NCBI GenBank assembly: GCA_948567375.1
Contig: OX419759.1
Coordinates: 29,923,493-29,987,492, forward strand
Reading direction: 5' to 3'
Length of the DNA: 64,000 bases
Source: Lunularia cruciata
Lineage: Eukaryota > Streptophyta > Marchantiopsida > Lunulariales > Lunulariaceae
Position 1 is the stretch's first letter, and each line of letters starts with the position of its first letter. This document shows positions 53,250-63,372 of this stretch, in pieces. The notes under the pieces are model-generated. The model saw nothing but the letters and a program-made list of their open reading frames with translations. It was not told where the DNA came from and searched no databases. The translations under genes and the position numbers were made by a program.

Positions 53250-54142
53250 TGTGGTATGCTCATTTTTTGTTTTTTTGAGTTTTAAAGAAGAAGTGCATTG
53301 GTAAAGCCAAAGGAGGGTAAAATATAGAAGAAACATGAAGAATTGTGTGTTTGGCATAAACCCAAAGTCTACCTCGGGACAAGGTCTAAAGGACTCAGGT
53401 TGGACAGAATGAATTATGAAGAAGAGGACTTTGTATGGGGTAGCACAACCTGATCTGGAGAGCCTATAACAAACTTCTTTGGATTTTGCCAACCAAGAGA
53501 GTATGCGGGAAGAAAGTGACTACCTCAAGTCTAAGATGTTCCTAAAAGTGACAAGAAACAAATTCTTAGAATGAATGAGTGACACGGAGAAGCAACTACA
53601 AAATGACCAATCAGCAAAGGACTATAAGGTTGAAATTTCAGCAAGGAAGTGCTGGAATGTCTAGACGCTACCCTGTTCATATTCAAAGATGATCTCAAGG
53701 AATGCAAATTGCAAATATGCAAGAGGAGTGGGTTAAAATTTGGGGTTTGATCTCTCATAACCAAAGAGCGAGGAACCACACGATGGCCCCCAAAGTGAGT
53801 AAGCAGAGTGTGGTGAGGGGTCTTGCAATGTGTAGGTTAGGTGTAGTGGGGAGCATAGAAGTCTTGTTGAGGCTTTGTATCATATTTTTGGTGTGGAACT
53901 AGAATTTGAGTTTTCCAAGGTTCATGGTAAAGATTGCCGAGAGTGATTGCAAGGATGGGCCAAAGCATGAAGGGAAAAGAGGAAATCTGGCTCGATGGAT
54001 TGAGTTGGGTTGGAGATGAGTCTTGGGTAGAGAAGCAAGAGAGGTAACAGGTGTCACTTTCTATCGGAAGTGTGATGCATTGGAAGAAACTATCGAGGCT
54101 AGGAACTCTTTTAATAGACCTTGCACCAAGAATAGGTACAAG
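53250..54142 (+). mobile_element. Family A LTR head, plus
   Basis: Starts TGTGGTATGCTCA. It carries leader and the U3 frame start (ATGGCCCCCAAAGTGAG at about 53,783: MAPKVSKQSVVRGLAM), then a stop-broken LSFPRFMVKI block. It is cut at 54,142 by the next LTR start in the same orientation. Confidence 0.7.
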
Positions 54143-54264
54143 TATGGTACACACATTTTTCATTTTTTAAAGTTTTTGTTCTATTTTGAAGAAGAAGTGT
54201 ATGAACAAAGTTGTATTGAACCAAAACGGCATTGGAAGGAGAAGAATTGTGCCTTTGGTTTGTA
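54143..54264 (+). mobile_element. Family A LTR first 120 bp
   Basis: TATGGTACACACATTTTTC then the standard head ('gaagaagtgtatgaacaaag...', 'tttggtttgtaa'). Only the head remains; at 54,265 minus gag sequence starts. Nested in the copy at 53,250. Confidence 0.65.
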
Positions 54265-55442
54265 AGTCGAGGGAAGTTACGTTCCTCTCCCTCGCAAAGA
54301 TCCAAATCTCTAGTGAGAGTCCTCTTAGGAACCAAGTGATGGCTTGGGCATCAAAGTAACCCAACACACCCAATTGCTTTGGGACTCAGTTCAAGAGCGC
54401 CATGAACCGCTCAGAGTAGTCTCTCAACTTCTCCTTCTTGCCTCTATCCAAATTGTTGAGTGCCACAAAGACACTTGTGTCGTAATCAATTTCCCGGAAG
54501 CATTCCAGGAATTTGTTTCTCAAGTCTGCCCAATCTGCCAATATGAACCCCTTATGGGTTACATGGGTGTACTATCTCTGAGTTTTCTTTTGGAGCAGAC
54601 TTGGGAAAATTTGCAGTCGATCTGCCAAGTCATGTTCCTTATTGGCAAAGGAGATGACTTCAAATTCTTCATTGAATTCATCGGGGTCTTCGTCTTGTTC
54701 TGTTCCCTTGTACTTTTGATAGGCGTGTTAGGTGATAAGTAACAAAGTCATCGTTCAACTTGATGGGATCGGCTGGGGTATGTTTGAACTTGATGGAACC
54801 AAGGAATTGGCTGGTATTGACGCCATGTTGACAGCCTAGTGGTTCCAATTGATCAAGTTCTAAGTTGGGTCCTCTTCGACAATTTCTTCTCTGAGGATGT
54901 CAACTTCACCCCGAGTGGAAGAATCATGTTCAATGCCTTTGGAGTGTTCTTCAAAATTCCTTTGAGACAATTGAGGAATCATATGTAGGAGGTGTTAACA
55001 CTCTTCTTCTGTAAGTGTTGTGTTTCTTTTCTTGAACAAAGGTCTTTAGAGATGCAACTTCCTTTACAGCTCTAGGAGAAGTCATTGTACAGGGCCATAG
55101 TGAACATGTCTGGCCACTTGAGTCTTTCTTCTTCTTGGAAGATGGGGATGCAAAATAGCCTTGCTAACCGCCTTTGTGTTTCTTTTGGTCAAGTTCCCGC
55201 ATGACTTCTTGCACTTCGTGAAGAAGTTGAAAGGCCAACACCTCTCACTCAATTTTGTCAAAAATAGATTAGATCTTAAGGCATTTGTCGTCTTCACGAT
55301 GCAACATTTGTCTTTGAACTCTCTCTTCCTGCTGTTCTCTCAATGCAGACATTCATATTGCTTTGACACCCAATTTCAAAATTGGCTTCGTATTCTTCCA
55401 CTTCCGAGATTTGTATCCTTGGTAGCGGTATCAAAAATCATA
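54265..55442 (-). pseudogene. gag: Family A gag, minus
   Basis: Minus frames give IFARERNVTS, YFDAQAITWF, the core with SERFMALL...LDRGKKEKLRDYSE (shadowed near 54,400-54,450), NLRNKFLECFREIDYD, TNQFLGSIKF near 54,790 and the N-terminal coil FDKIEREVLAFQLLHEVQE near 55,200-55,260. It parallels 60,168-61,400 in reverse. The primer site is at its right end. Degenerate with several stops. Confidence 0.7.
55415..55433 (-). other. Primer-binding site (tRNA-Asp), decayed
   Basis: The minus strand reads TGATACCGCTACCAAGGAT, aligned with TGGCGCCGCTACCGGGGAT of the intact copy; four G-to-A type changes. It lies 9 bp from the LTR end at 55,443. Confidence 0.65.
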
Positions 55443-56422
55443 TCACAACCCAGCAAATATCACTTTTGTGGTAATCAGGCAAGTAAACTTTGTTCCCGTA
55501 GAGTTACTAGTTAGAATTGGTCAAATCCGAAGCAAACGGTAACAATGAAGTTCTTCTTGGTTGCGTCTTTAGTCTCTCAGGTAAAAACCACACCTAGAAG
55601 AGAGTAAAAAACATTGATTTGCAGTCTTGTCACAAATTCACACTTCTTAATCACAACTCCATCAAATCTTTCCAAATAATCTTGATTGTGATGATTCAAG
55701 CTCTCAATGGCACTTCACTGCAAAATGACTTCACCTCAAAATTGTGTTCCACTCCTCCACTGAAGGCACAATTTCCTTGATCAAAATTGCTTCACATCAA
55801 CTTTGAGTTGTACTCACAAATGCAGAATACTACTAATACTACAATTCCTCTCCGATCTGTCAAGGCATTGCTCCGATTGCACCTCACTCAGGATCAAACA
55901 CACAGAATGAAGATCAAGGCTGTGGAATCCAACATCCAATAAACACACTGATTTGCACTTCAAATTTCTTCACATACTCATAAAAAAAAACACAAAGTTG
56001 ATACTCGGAATTAAGCTCAAACAATGAGCACTACTTCATAGCACTTTGCTTTATCTATTCTCAGAAATAATAAGCATTGAACAACATTTTCTTGCGCACG
56101 CCACTCTTAAATAGTGAAGCAAACAATAGTTACTAACAAAAATACCGTTCTATAACAACTCTTTTAACCTATAGATCCAAAATGACAATGCACCTCTTCA
56201 TATTTGCCTCTTCAAATCTCAAATCTATTTCTACTTGAATCTGATGTCTGTTTCTTCCTTGGCTTCCAATCCCAAAGTTACTTCACTTACTACTCTGTCC
56301 TTGGGTTTCACAACTACTAATTCCTCTACCAATTCTAACACTTCTCCTTCCTGATCTACAATTCTTGTCATAGGTAACACTTCTAAATCTTTATCTCCCG
56401 ACCCACTCTTCTCTAATACCTC
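55443..56422 (-). mobile_element. Family A 5' LTR tail of the minus gag element
   Basis: R/U5 and the U3 frame tail (56,231-56,420: EVLEKSGSGDKDLEVLPMT ... EVTLGLEAKEETDIRFK). It is cut at 56,422 by the start of the plus element. The rest of this LTR is not found to the right of that element. Confidence 0.7.
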
Positions 56423-56804
56423 TGTGGTACCCACATCTTTTGTTTTTTTTTGAAATGGAGAAGAAGAAGTGTATAGAGAAGTTGGATTGCGCCTATATGA
56501 CCAAAGAAGGCAAAGAAAAGCGTCTTTGGGATGAAACCCAAGGTAACATGGCTTCGGGTCATAAGGTGAAGTACTCGGACTTGCGTTGTCTGTAGACAAC
56601 CCAAAGAAGTCTTTGTATTGGGAGGAGCTCAACCCGAGGCAAAGACAGTGTAACATCTTTTCTTTGGGGCGAGAAATTCAAGAAGGGACCGTTCAAAAAC
56701 CGGCGGTCATACTTGTGAAGTACACTTGACAGTGACAGGCGCATGCAAGAGGTGTGATTTCTTGGTAGAAACTCAAATTGAAGAGAGACAAAGAAGGCGC
56801 GACT

Positions 56805-56813
56805 CTATAAAAA
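56805..56813 (+). promoter_or_regulatory. TATA-like motif at head of U3 ORF
   Basis: CTATAAAAA, 19-27 bp before ATG 56,832. The same motif sits 26-28 bp before the start in the copies at 811-820 (minus) and 46,905-46,914, and at 32,047-32,055 (minus). It may drive a separate U3 mRNA, although a start this close would place the cap near the first ATG. Confidence 0.4.
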
Positions 56814-56831
56814 TTGGCTAAGGACAAAGCA

Positions 56832-59288
56832 ATGTTGAGCAATTTTCCTTCGCCGTTGAGGAGTCGTCCTGCAGGAGATCATGGGAAGGGAAGTAGAGTT
56901 GAAGACGTGCTAGTGTGTAGAGGAGAATTTGAGAGAGTTAACCCAAGAGATAGTGAGGAAGCAGGAAAGATGGGAGGAGGGAAGAAGAACTCCAAATTCA
57001 TAGTGAAAATCATGCAATTTGGAGGTTAGATATGATTGCAAGAATTGAAGTCTTGAGTGAACTTTAGATCACATTCTTGGCGTGGAACTGGAACGTGAGT
57101 TTTCCAAGGTTCATGACTGAGATAATCAAGAGAAAGTGTCTTGATGGCTCCGAGGAAGAGGGGAAGAGAGGAAATCCAACTTGCTGGACAGAGTTGGATT
57201 GGAGATTGGTACTCAGAAGAGAGGCAAGCACGGAGCAGGGTGCCACGTTCTTGGGAGAGGGAGAGGTAGCCAAAGAGACCCAAGAAGTGAGGGATGCCTT
57301 CCCTTTGATGAGGACAAAGAATGGGTATAAGGTCAAGAGTTACAAAGATCCGGTGAAGAGAGGGATCGTGAGTGCTCTCATGGCAATCCTGAAGCCGGAG
57401 AGAATGACTTATGTGATGAAACACCAAGCGGCGTTCTTCCATAAGATGTTTGTAGGAGAACTTATCAACAGAGCGAGGTGCTTCCATGGAAGAATGAGGC
57501 AAATGGTGTAGAAGTGAGTACTCCAAAGTCAAAGAAGTGGAGTCAACAAGAAGAAGTCAAAGACGTAGAGAAGACAAGACCTCGGAAGACCAGGAGAGGA
57601 AACCCGAGGAAAGGTATGGTGGTGATCGTGTCATTGGAAGAAGACTCGGAAGGCAAAGCCGAGTGCAAGGCTGAAGACTCGGAACACAAGGAAGAACCTA
57701 AGCTCACCCTACAAAGCGGAGATACGAGTAGCAATAGTGATGAAGGTGGGGAGATGATGTCGGTACTTGCAGCAGAAGAAGAAGTTCGGGTGGAGCTCAA
57801 GGAAGAGAATAATGCGAATTTGGAGGACAAGGTACTCGAGCCGGAGGAGAAGAAGATTATGATTCAAAGGGGAGTTTGGTCGAGGCGCAAGGCGAAGTGT
57901 GAAGTGGGTCCGAGCAAGGTAAGGGAAGAGGAGAATGCTAGTTTGGGAAGTGAAGCGTCTATTCCAATACGACAACTGCATAGAAGAAGGCAAGTATCAG
58001 GAGAAGAAGAGGTGAAGAAGGAGATCACTTTGCAAGTTGAAGTAGTTGCGAGTGATGGAGTGGAGTACCTGTGAGAAATTGTGTGCCCGTTGTTAGTGAA
58101 GCTAGAGCACAAGAAGAAAGGATGCAGTCAAAGTGTCCGGAGGTGAAGATTGTGTTGCAGGTATTGGCAACACTGGAAGAAGAGAACTCGGAGTTGAAGA
58201 AGAGTATAATCCGAGGCGAGGAGGAAAGGGAAGTACTGCGAGAGGATAGAATAGTGCAGTGTCCAGAGGTGAAGATTGTGTTGCAAGTATTGGCAAGATT
58301 GGAAGAAGAGAACTCAGAGTTGAAGAAGAGTATAATCTGAGGCGAGGAGGAAAGGGAAGTACTGCAAAGGGATGTAGTAGTGTAGTGTCAAGTAATTGAG
58401 AACTTGAAGAGAGAAGTGAGGTATCGAGAGGAACTTGTGAAGAAGAGTGACATAGCAAGGGAGAGACAAGTAGCTGAGTACAAAATCTTGAAGTAGCAGT
58501 TTGCTAATTCAAGACTAGAAATTATCCATGCTATGGCAAAGGTAGCAGAGAAGGAACAAGAGCTCGATAGAGTGATAGAGAGTGTAGAAGAGAAGAAGCA
58601 ACTATGGCAACGGGAGTTGACAATGAGATATAGGGAAGAAGAGAGATTACAAGAGTTACTTTGTAATCAGGAGGAGAAGGAAACTGTGGAAGCCAAGTTC
58701 AAGGCAGAATTGGCAATGTACAGGGAAGATTGGCTTGCAGATCGGGAGCGTGAAAGAAAGATGAGATTGAAGCCATTGAAGGAGATCGTAATTAGGATGA
58801 ATGCAATGTTAAGTACAAAGGCCAATGTTCATATTGAAGAGATGAGGTTGCACGAGTTGAAGTTGTTGGTGCAAAAGACAAGAAGGAGACATGCAAATGA
58901 TATAGACTTGAATGCTCTGTTAATTAGTCTCAGAACTTGTGTAGATAGGAAAATATTGGAAGTAGAAGACAATGTCACGATCAAAATAGACTTAGTGGAA
59001 TTAAAGATAAATAAACTTTGGAAAGATGTTAGAGCAAAACCCAAAGTAGATGAAGTAGGAGTACAAATGTCTTTGGAGTTACCATTGGAGACATTAGAGA
59101 AGAGTGGGTCAGCAGATAAGGAGTTAGATAGATTACCCACTAGTGAAATGTTAGATCAGGAAAGAGAATTGTTAGATCTGGTAGAAGATGTAGGAATTAT
59201 GAAACCCGAGGATAGAGTAGTAGGAAGTAAAGTTACTTTGGGTTTGGGTTTGAAAGCCGAGGAAGAAGTAGACATCGGATCGGATTAG
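56832..59288 (+). pseudogene. Family A U3 protein in 5' LTR (fullest copy)
   Basis: Open parts: 56,832-57,029 (N-terminus MLSNFPSPLRSRPAG), 57,077-57,511 (middle block: LDWRLVLRREAS, YKVKSYKDPVKRGIVSALMAIL, TYVMKHQAAFFHKMFVGE), 57,478-58,074 (acidic/basic linker, 198 codons), 58,071-58,340 and 58,533-59,288 (251 codons, coiled coil plus conserved tail to EEEVDIGSD). An undamaged version would be near 900 codons. No known enzyme motif. The middle block faintly recalls plant transposon-associated domains, untested. It is unrelated to the gag of the same element. Confidence 0.6.
58133..58384 (+). repeat. In-frame 126-bp tandem duplication in the U3 coiled coil
   Basis: 58,133-58,258 and 58,259-58,384 are near-identical ('gtgtcc-gaggtgaagattgtgttgca...', '...ggaaagggaagtactgc'). 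The unit is 42 codons, which is six heptads, so the coil register is kept. The second unit has a stop (ATCTGA). The copy at 48,450-48,545 has one unit. Confidence 0.8.
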
Positions 59289-59405
59289 TAACCGATTTGA
59301 GATTTGAATAGGGAGATATGAAGAGGTGCATTGTCATTTCAGATTTGCAGGTTTGTAGAGTTGTAAGAAAGAGGTGCATTAGGAAGATAACTGTCGTTTG
59401 CTTCA

Positions 59406-59414
59406 CTATTTAAG
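59406..59414 (+). promoter_or_regulatory. TATA-like box before R in family A 5' LTR
   Basis: CTATTTAAG within 'gcttcactatttaagagtgac', 118 bp after the U3 stop codon and about 670 bp before the LTR end. Same place and sequence in the 3' LTR as 'cactttttaagaatggc' (about 62,697), where it is weakened. Confidence 0.55.
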
Positions 59415-60090
59415 AGTGACATTTGCAATCTTATGTTGTTCAATGCTCATAATTCTGAGAATAGATAAAGCAAAGTATTGTGAAGTAGTGCTTGTTGCTT
59501 AAGTTTGATTTGGAGTATCAGCTTTGCAATTGTGTTGGTGAGTGTGTGGAGAAATTTGAAGTGCAAGTTAGTGTGCTTGTTGGATGCTGGATTCCAAAAC
59601 CTTGATCTTCATTCTGTGTGTTTGATCCTGAGTGAAGTGCAATCAGAGCAATGCATTGACAGATCTAAGAGGAATTGTAGTGTTGGTAGTATTCTGCATT
59701 TGTGAGTGCGGTGCGAAGTTGATGTGAAGCAATTTCAATCGAGGAAGTTGTGCCTTCAATGGAGGGGTGGAGCACAATTTTGAGGCAAAGTTGTTTTGCA
59801 GTAAAGTGCCATTTTTGGGAGAGCTTGAATCATCACAATCAAGATTGTTTGGAAAGAGTATACAAAGTTGTGATTAAGGAGTGTGAATTCGTGACAAGAC
59901 TGAGAATCAGTTCTTGTTACTCTCTTCTGGGTGTGGTTTCTACTTGAGAGATTAAAGACGCAACCAAGAAGAACTACATGTTACTGTTTGACTTTGTATT
60001 TGACCAATTTTGACTCATATCTCTGCGAGAACAAACTTTACTTACTTGATTACCGCAAAAGTGATATTTGCCGGGTTGTCATATTAATTT

Positions 60091-60108
60091 TGGCGCCGCT
60101 ACCGGGGA
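60091..60108 (+). other. Primer-binding site (tRNA-Asp)
   Basis: TGGCGCCGCTACCGGGGA, two mismatches to the complement of plant tRNA-Asp 3' end. Nine bases after the LTR end. Best-preserved primer site of family A in the window. Confidence 0.85.
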
Positions 60109-60167
60109 TACAAATCTTGGAAGTGGAAGAATACGAAGCCAAATTCAAAATTGGGTATCAAAGCAAT

Positions 60168-61674
60168 ATGAATGTCTGCATTGAGAGAACAATAGGAAGA
60201 GAGAGTTCAAAGACAAGCATTGCAGCATGAAGAAGACGAACGTCTAAAAGTCCTATCCACTTTTGACAAAACCAAGCGAGAGGCGTTGGACTTTCAACTC
60301 CTTCACAAAGTGCAAGAAGCCCTGCAAGAACTTGACCACAAGAAACGCAAAGGCGGTTGGCACGGCTACTTTGCATCCCCCTCTTTGTCCAAAAAGAAGA
60401 AAGACTCGAGTGGCCAAACATATGCTTTATAGCCCAATACACCAACTTCACCTAGAGCTGTAAAGGAAGTCGTATTCTTAAAGAACTTTGTTCGGGAAAA
60501 GATAGCACGAACACTCACGAAAGAAGAGTGTCAGCATCTTCTACAAACAATTCCTCAGTTGTCCCGAAGGAATTTTGAAGAACACATCGAAGGTGTTGAT
60601 CCTGAATCTTCCAACCAGGTTGAAGTTGACACCTTCATATCAGAAATTGTCAAAGAAGACACTACCTTGAATTTGACAAATTGGAATCCCTGGGCTGACA
60701 ACACGGCGTCAATTCCAGCCAATTCCTTGGTTCCATCAAGTTCAACTCTACCCCAGCCAATCGCAGTGCATTGAACGATGACTTTGTTGCTTGTCACCCG
60801 ACACGCCTATCAGAAGTATAAGGGGACAGAACAAGACAAAGACCCCAATGAATTCATCAAATAATTTGAAGTCATCTCCTTTGCTAACAAGGAGCATGAC
60901 TCGGCGGATCAACTGTGAATTTTCCCAAGTCTGCTCCAAAAGAAAGCTCCAAGCTGGTACACCCATGTGACTCAGAAGAGGTTTGTACCGGCAGACTAGG
61001 CAAACTTGAGAAACAACTTCTTGGAACGATTCTGGGAGGTTGACTACAATACAAATGTCTTCGCGGCACTCAATGATTTAGACCAAGGCAAGAAGGAGAA
61101 GTTGAGAGACTACTCTGAGCGGTTCATGGCACTCTTGAACCAAGTTCCAAAGCAACCAGGGGTAAAGGTTACTTCGATGCCCAAGCCATTACCTGGTTCT
61201 TGGGAGGAATTTCACCAGAGATTCAAATCTTTGCAAGGGAGAGGAATGTAGCTTCCCTCTACAAGGTACTCAAACATGTCGCCCATTACGAGGCATCCCA
61301 CTCTCACTTTGCCGGCAACCGAAGAAATTGGGAGAAGAAAGGCAAGAAGCGCAGAAGGAGGGCTTCACGCAGTACATCCCCTTCTTCGGAGGAATCCTCC
61401 ACGTCCATCAACTAATGTGGTTAGAAGAGGAAAGAGACGATGCAATGCAAACCACAAAGGAAGTACAAGCACAGAGGAAAGTCAGGCACGCTAAGCATAT
61501 CAAGCCTATGGCTATGCAAGAAGGAGATTTGGTTTTGTTATATGACAATCGCCAAATATTTTTTCCAGGCAAGTTGCATTTCAGATGGATGAGGCCCTAT
61601 CAAGTTCTTCATCTTTATGAAAATGGGTCCATGCAGCTTGTAGACCTAGAGGCAATCCTTTTGCCACTCGAGTA
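60168..61674 (+). pseudogene. Family A gag fused to integrase C-terminus
   Basis: The N-terminal coil (60,220-60,432: ERLKVLSTFDKTKREALDFQ, QEALQELDHKKRKGGWHGYF) is followed by a linker (60,559-60,774), then the gag core (WYTHVTQKRF; 61,006-61,251: NNFLERFWEVDYN, DLDQGKKEKLRDYSERF; EIQIFARERNVASL in a shifted frame) and a basic tail (NWEKKGKKRRRRASRS) to about 61,410. Then integrase end: LEEERDDAMQTTKEVQAQRK, EGDLVLLYDNRQIFFPGKLH, FRWMRPYQVL, stop after LLPLE. The join lies at a shared 'ccatcaa'. Non-autonomous; could only move with helper proteins. Confidence 0.8.
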
Positions 61675-61762
61675 AATGGGTGGAGAGTTCGGAGATATTG
61701 GACCATAGATTTGGAAGTCTCTAAGACACCCAAGGCCTATGTTCACGGGGACACTCACATTT

Positions 61763-61773
61763 GAGGGAGGAGG
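61763..61773 (+). other. Polypurine tract of family A
   Basis: GAGGGAGGAGG followed by TA and the 3' LTR start TGTGG at 61,776. It is the plus-strand DNA priming site. Same position in the element at 25,970-25,980 is lost. Confidence 0.8.
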
Positions 61774-61775
61774 TA

Positions 61776-63372
61776 TGTGGAACCCACATTTTTTGTTTTT
61801 TTTGGAATGGAGAAGAAGAAGTGTGTAGAGAAGTCGGATTGCGCCTGTATGGCCGAGGCAAGCGCGGAGCAAGGTGCCACTTTCTTGGGGAAGGGAGAGG
61901 TAGCCAAAGAAACCCAAGAAGTGAGGGATGCCTTCTCTTTGAAGAGGACAAAGAATGGGTATAAGGTCAAGAGTTACAAAGATCCGGTGAAGAGAGGGAT
62001 CGTGAGTGCTCTCATGGCAATCCTGAAGCCGGAGAGAAGGACTGATGTGATGAAACACCAAGCGGTGTTCTTCCATAAGATTTTTGCAAGAGAACCTATC
62101 AACTAGGCGAGGTGCTTCCATGGAAGAACAAGGCAGATGGTGCAGAATTTGTGGGATAAGTCACCTCCACACTACATCTTGCCGTTTGCAGCACATTTCT
62201 ACCTCGGGTTGAATTTGCTCAAGGCGGCAAAGTGCAGCAGAATGGTGTCTCACTTTCATCCCGACTTGAGAAGAGAAGTTGACGCGGAGGAGCAATAGTA
62301 TATTCTTCAAATCCAAAGCACTGATGAGTACTACGTGCAAATGGGGAAGAGTGCAGAGGTAGAAGTAAGTACTCCAAAGTCAAAGAAGCAGAGTCGACAA
62401 GGAGACGACAAAGACATAGAGAAGACAAGACCTCAAAAGACCAAGAGAGGAAACCTGAGGAAAGGTATGGTGTTGATCGCGTCATCGGAAGAAGACTCGG
62501 AAGGCGAAGCCGAGTGCAAGTCCAAAGACTCGGAACACAAGGAAGAACCTGAGCTCACACTACAAAGTGGGGATACAAGTAGCGATAGCAATGAAGGTGG
62601 GGAGATGACGTTGGTACTTGCAGCAGAAGAAGAAGTTTGTACGTTTGTAGAGTTGTAAGAAAGAGGTGCATTAGGAAGATAACTGTTGTTTGCTTCACTT
62701 TTTAAGAATGGCATTTGCAATCTTATGTTGTTCAATGCTCATTATTTCTGAGAATAGATAAAGCAAAGTACTGTGAAGCAATGCTCATCACTTGGGCTTG
62801 ATTTTGAGTATCAACTTTGTGTTTGTGTTTGTGAGTGTGTGGAGAAATTCAAAGTGCAAGTCAGTGTGATTGTTGGATGTTAGATTCCGCAACCTTGATC
62901 TTCATTCTGTGTGTTTGATCTTGAGTGAAGTGCAATCAGAGCAATGCCTTGACACTAAGAGGAATTGTAGTGTTGGTAGTATTCTGCATTTGTGAGTGTA
63001 GTGCAAAGTTGATGTGAAGCAATTTTGATCAAGGAAGTTGTGCCTTCAGTGGAGGGGTGAAACACAATTCTGAGGTGAATTCATTTTGTAGTGAAGTGCC
63101 ATTTTTTGGGAGAGCCTGAATCATCACAATCAAGATTGTTTGGAAAGAGTTGAAGAAGTTGTGATTAAGGAGTGTGAATTTGTGACAAGATTGAGAATCA
63201 GTGCTTGTTACTCTCTTCTGGGTGTGGTTTCTACCTGAGAGACTAAAGAAGAAATCAAGAGGAACTACATGTTACTATTTGACTTTGTATTAGACCAATT
63301 CTGACTTGTATCTCTATGGGAATGAACTTTACTTACCTGATTACCACAAAAGTGATATTTGCCGGGTTGTCA
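61776..63372 (+). repeat. Family A 3' LTR with two large deletions
   Basis: 1,597 bp. Compared with the 5' LTR it lacks about 0.72 kb (join at about 61,850, removing leader, head TATA and ORF start) and about 1.57 kb (join at about 62,640 at a shared 'gtttgta', removing the coiled coil and tail). It keeps the part that the 5' LTR lost near 57,508. Open pieces: 61,777-62,106 and 62,335-62,658. Confidence 0.8.

Larger units (their letters stand above)
56423..60081 (+). repeat. Family A 5' LTR, 3,659 bp
   Basis: TGTGGTACCCACA...GGTTGTCA. Order: 0.38-kb head, TATA 56,805-56,813, U3 frame (ATG 56,832 to stop 59,288), TATA 59,406-59,414, R/U5. Compared with the 3' LTR it lacks about 220 bp near 57,508 (the 'KSPPHYILPFAAHFYL' part), so an undamaged LTR would be about 3.9 kb. 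Confidence 0.85.
56423..63372 (+). mobile_element. Family A element with both LTRs, gag-integrase deletion derivative
   Basis: 5' LTR 56,423-60,081, primer site 60,091-60,108, internal 60,109-61,762, polypurine tract 61,763-61,773, 3' LTR 61,776-63,372. The internal part is gag fused to the last 90 codons of integrase; protease, RT, RNase H and the integrase core are missing. LTRs differ by large deletions and, where both are present, by about 7% (some 20 changes in 265 bp by eye). Flanking 5-mers ACCTC and CATGC do not match, so the ends have been rearranged. Confidence 0.85.

Noticed and set aside
60091-60108. tRNA-Asp gene fragment
   Set aside because: Only 18 bases complementary to the tRNA 3' end, placed right after an LTR: a primer-binding site, not a tRNA gene.
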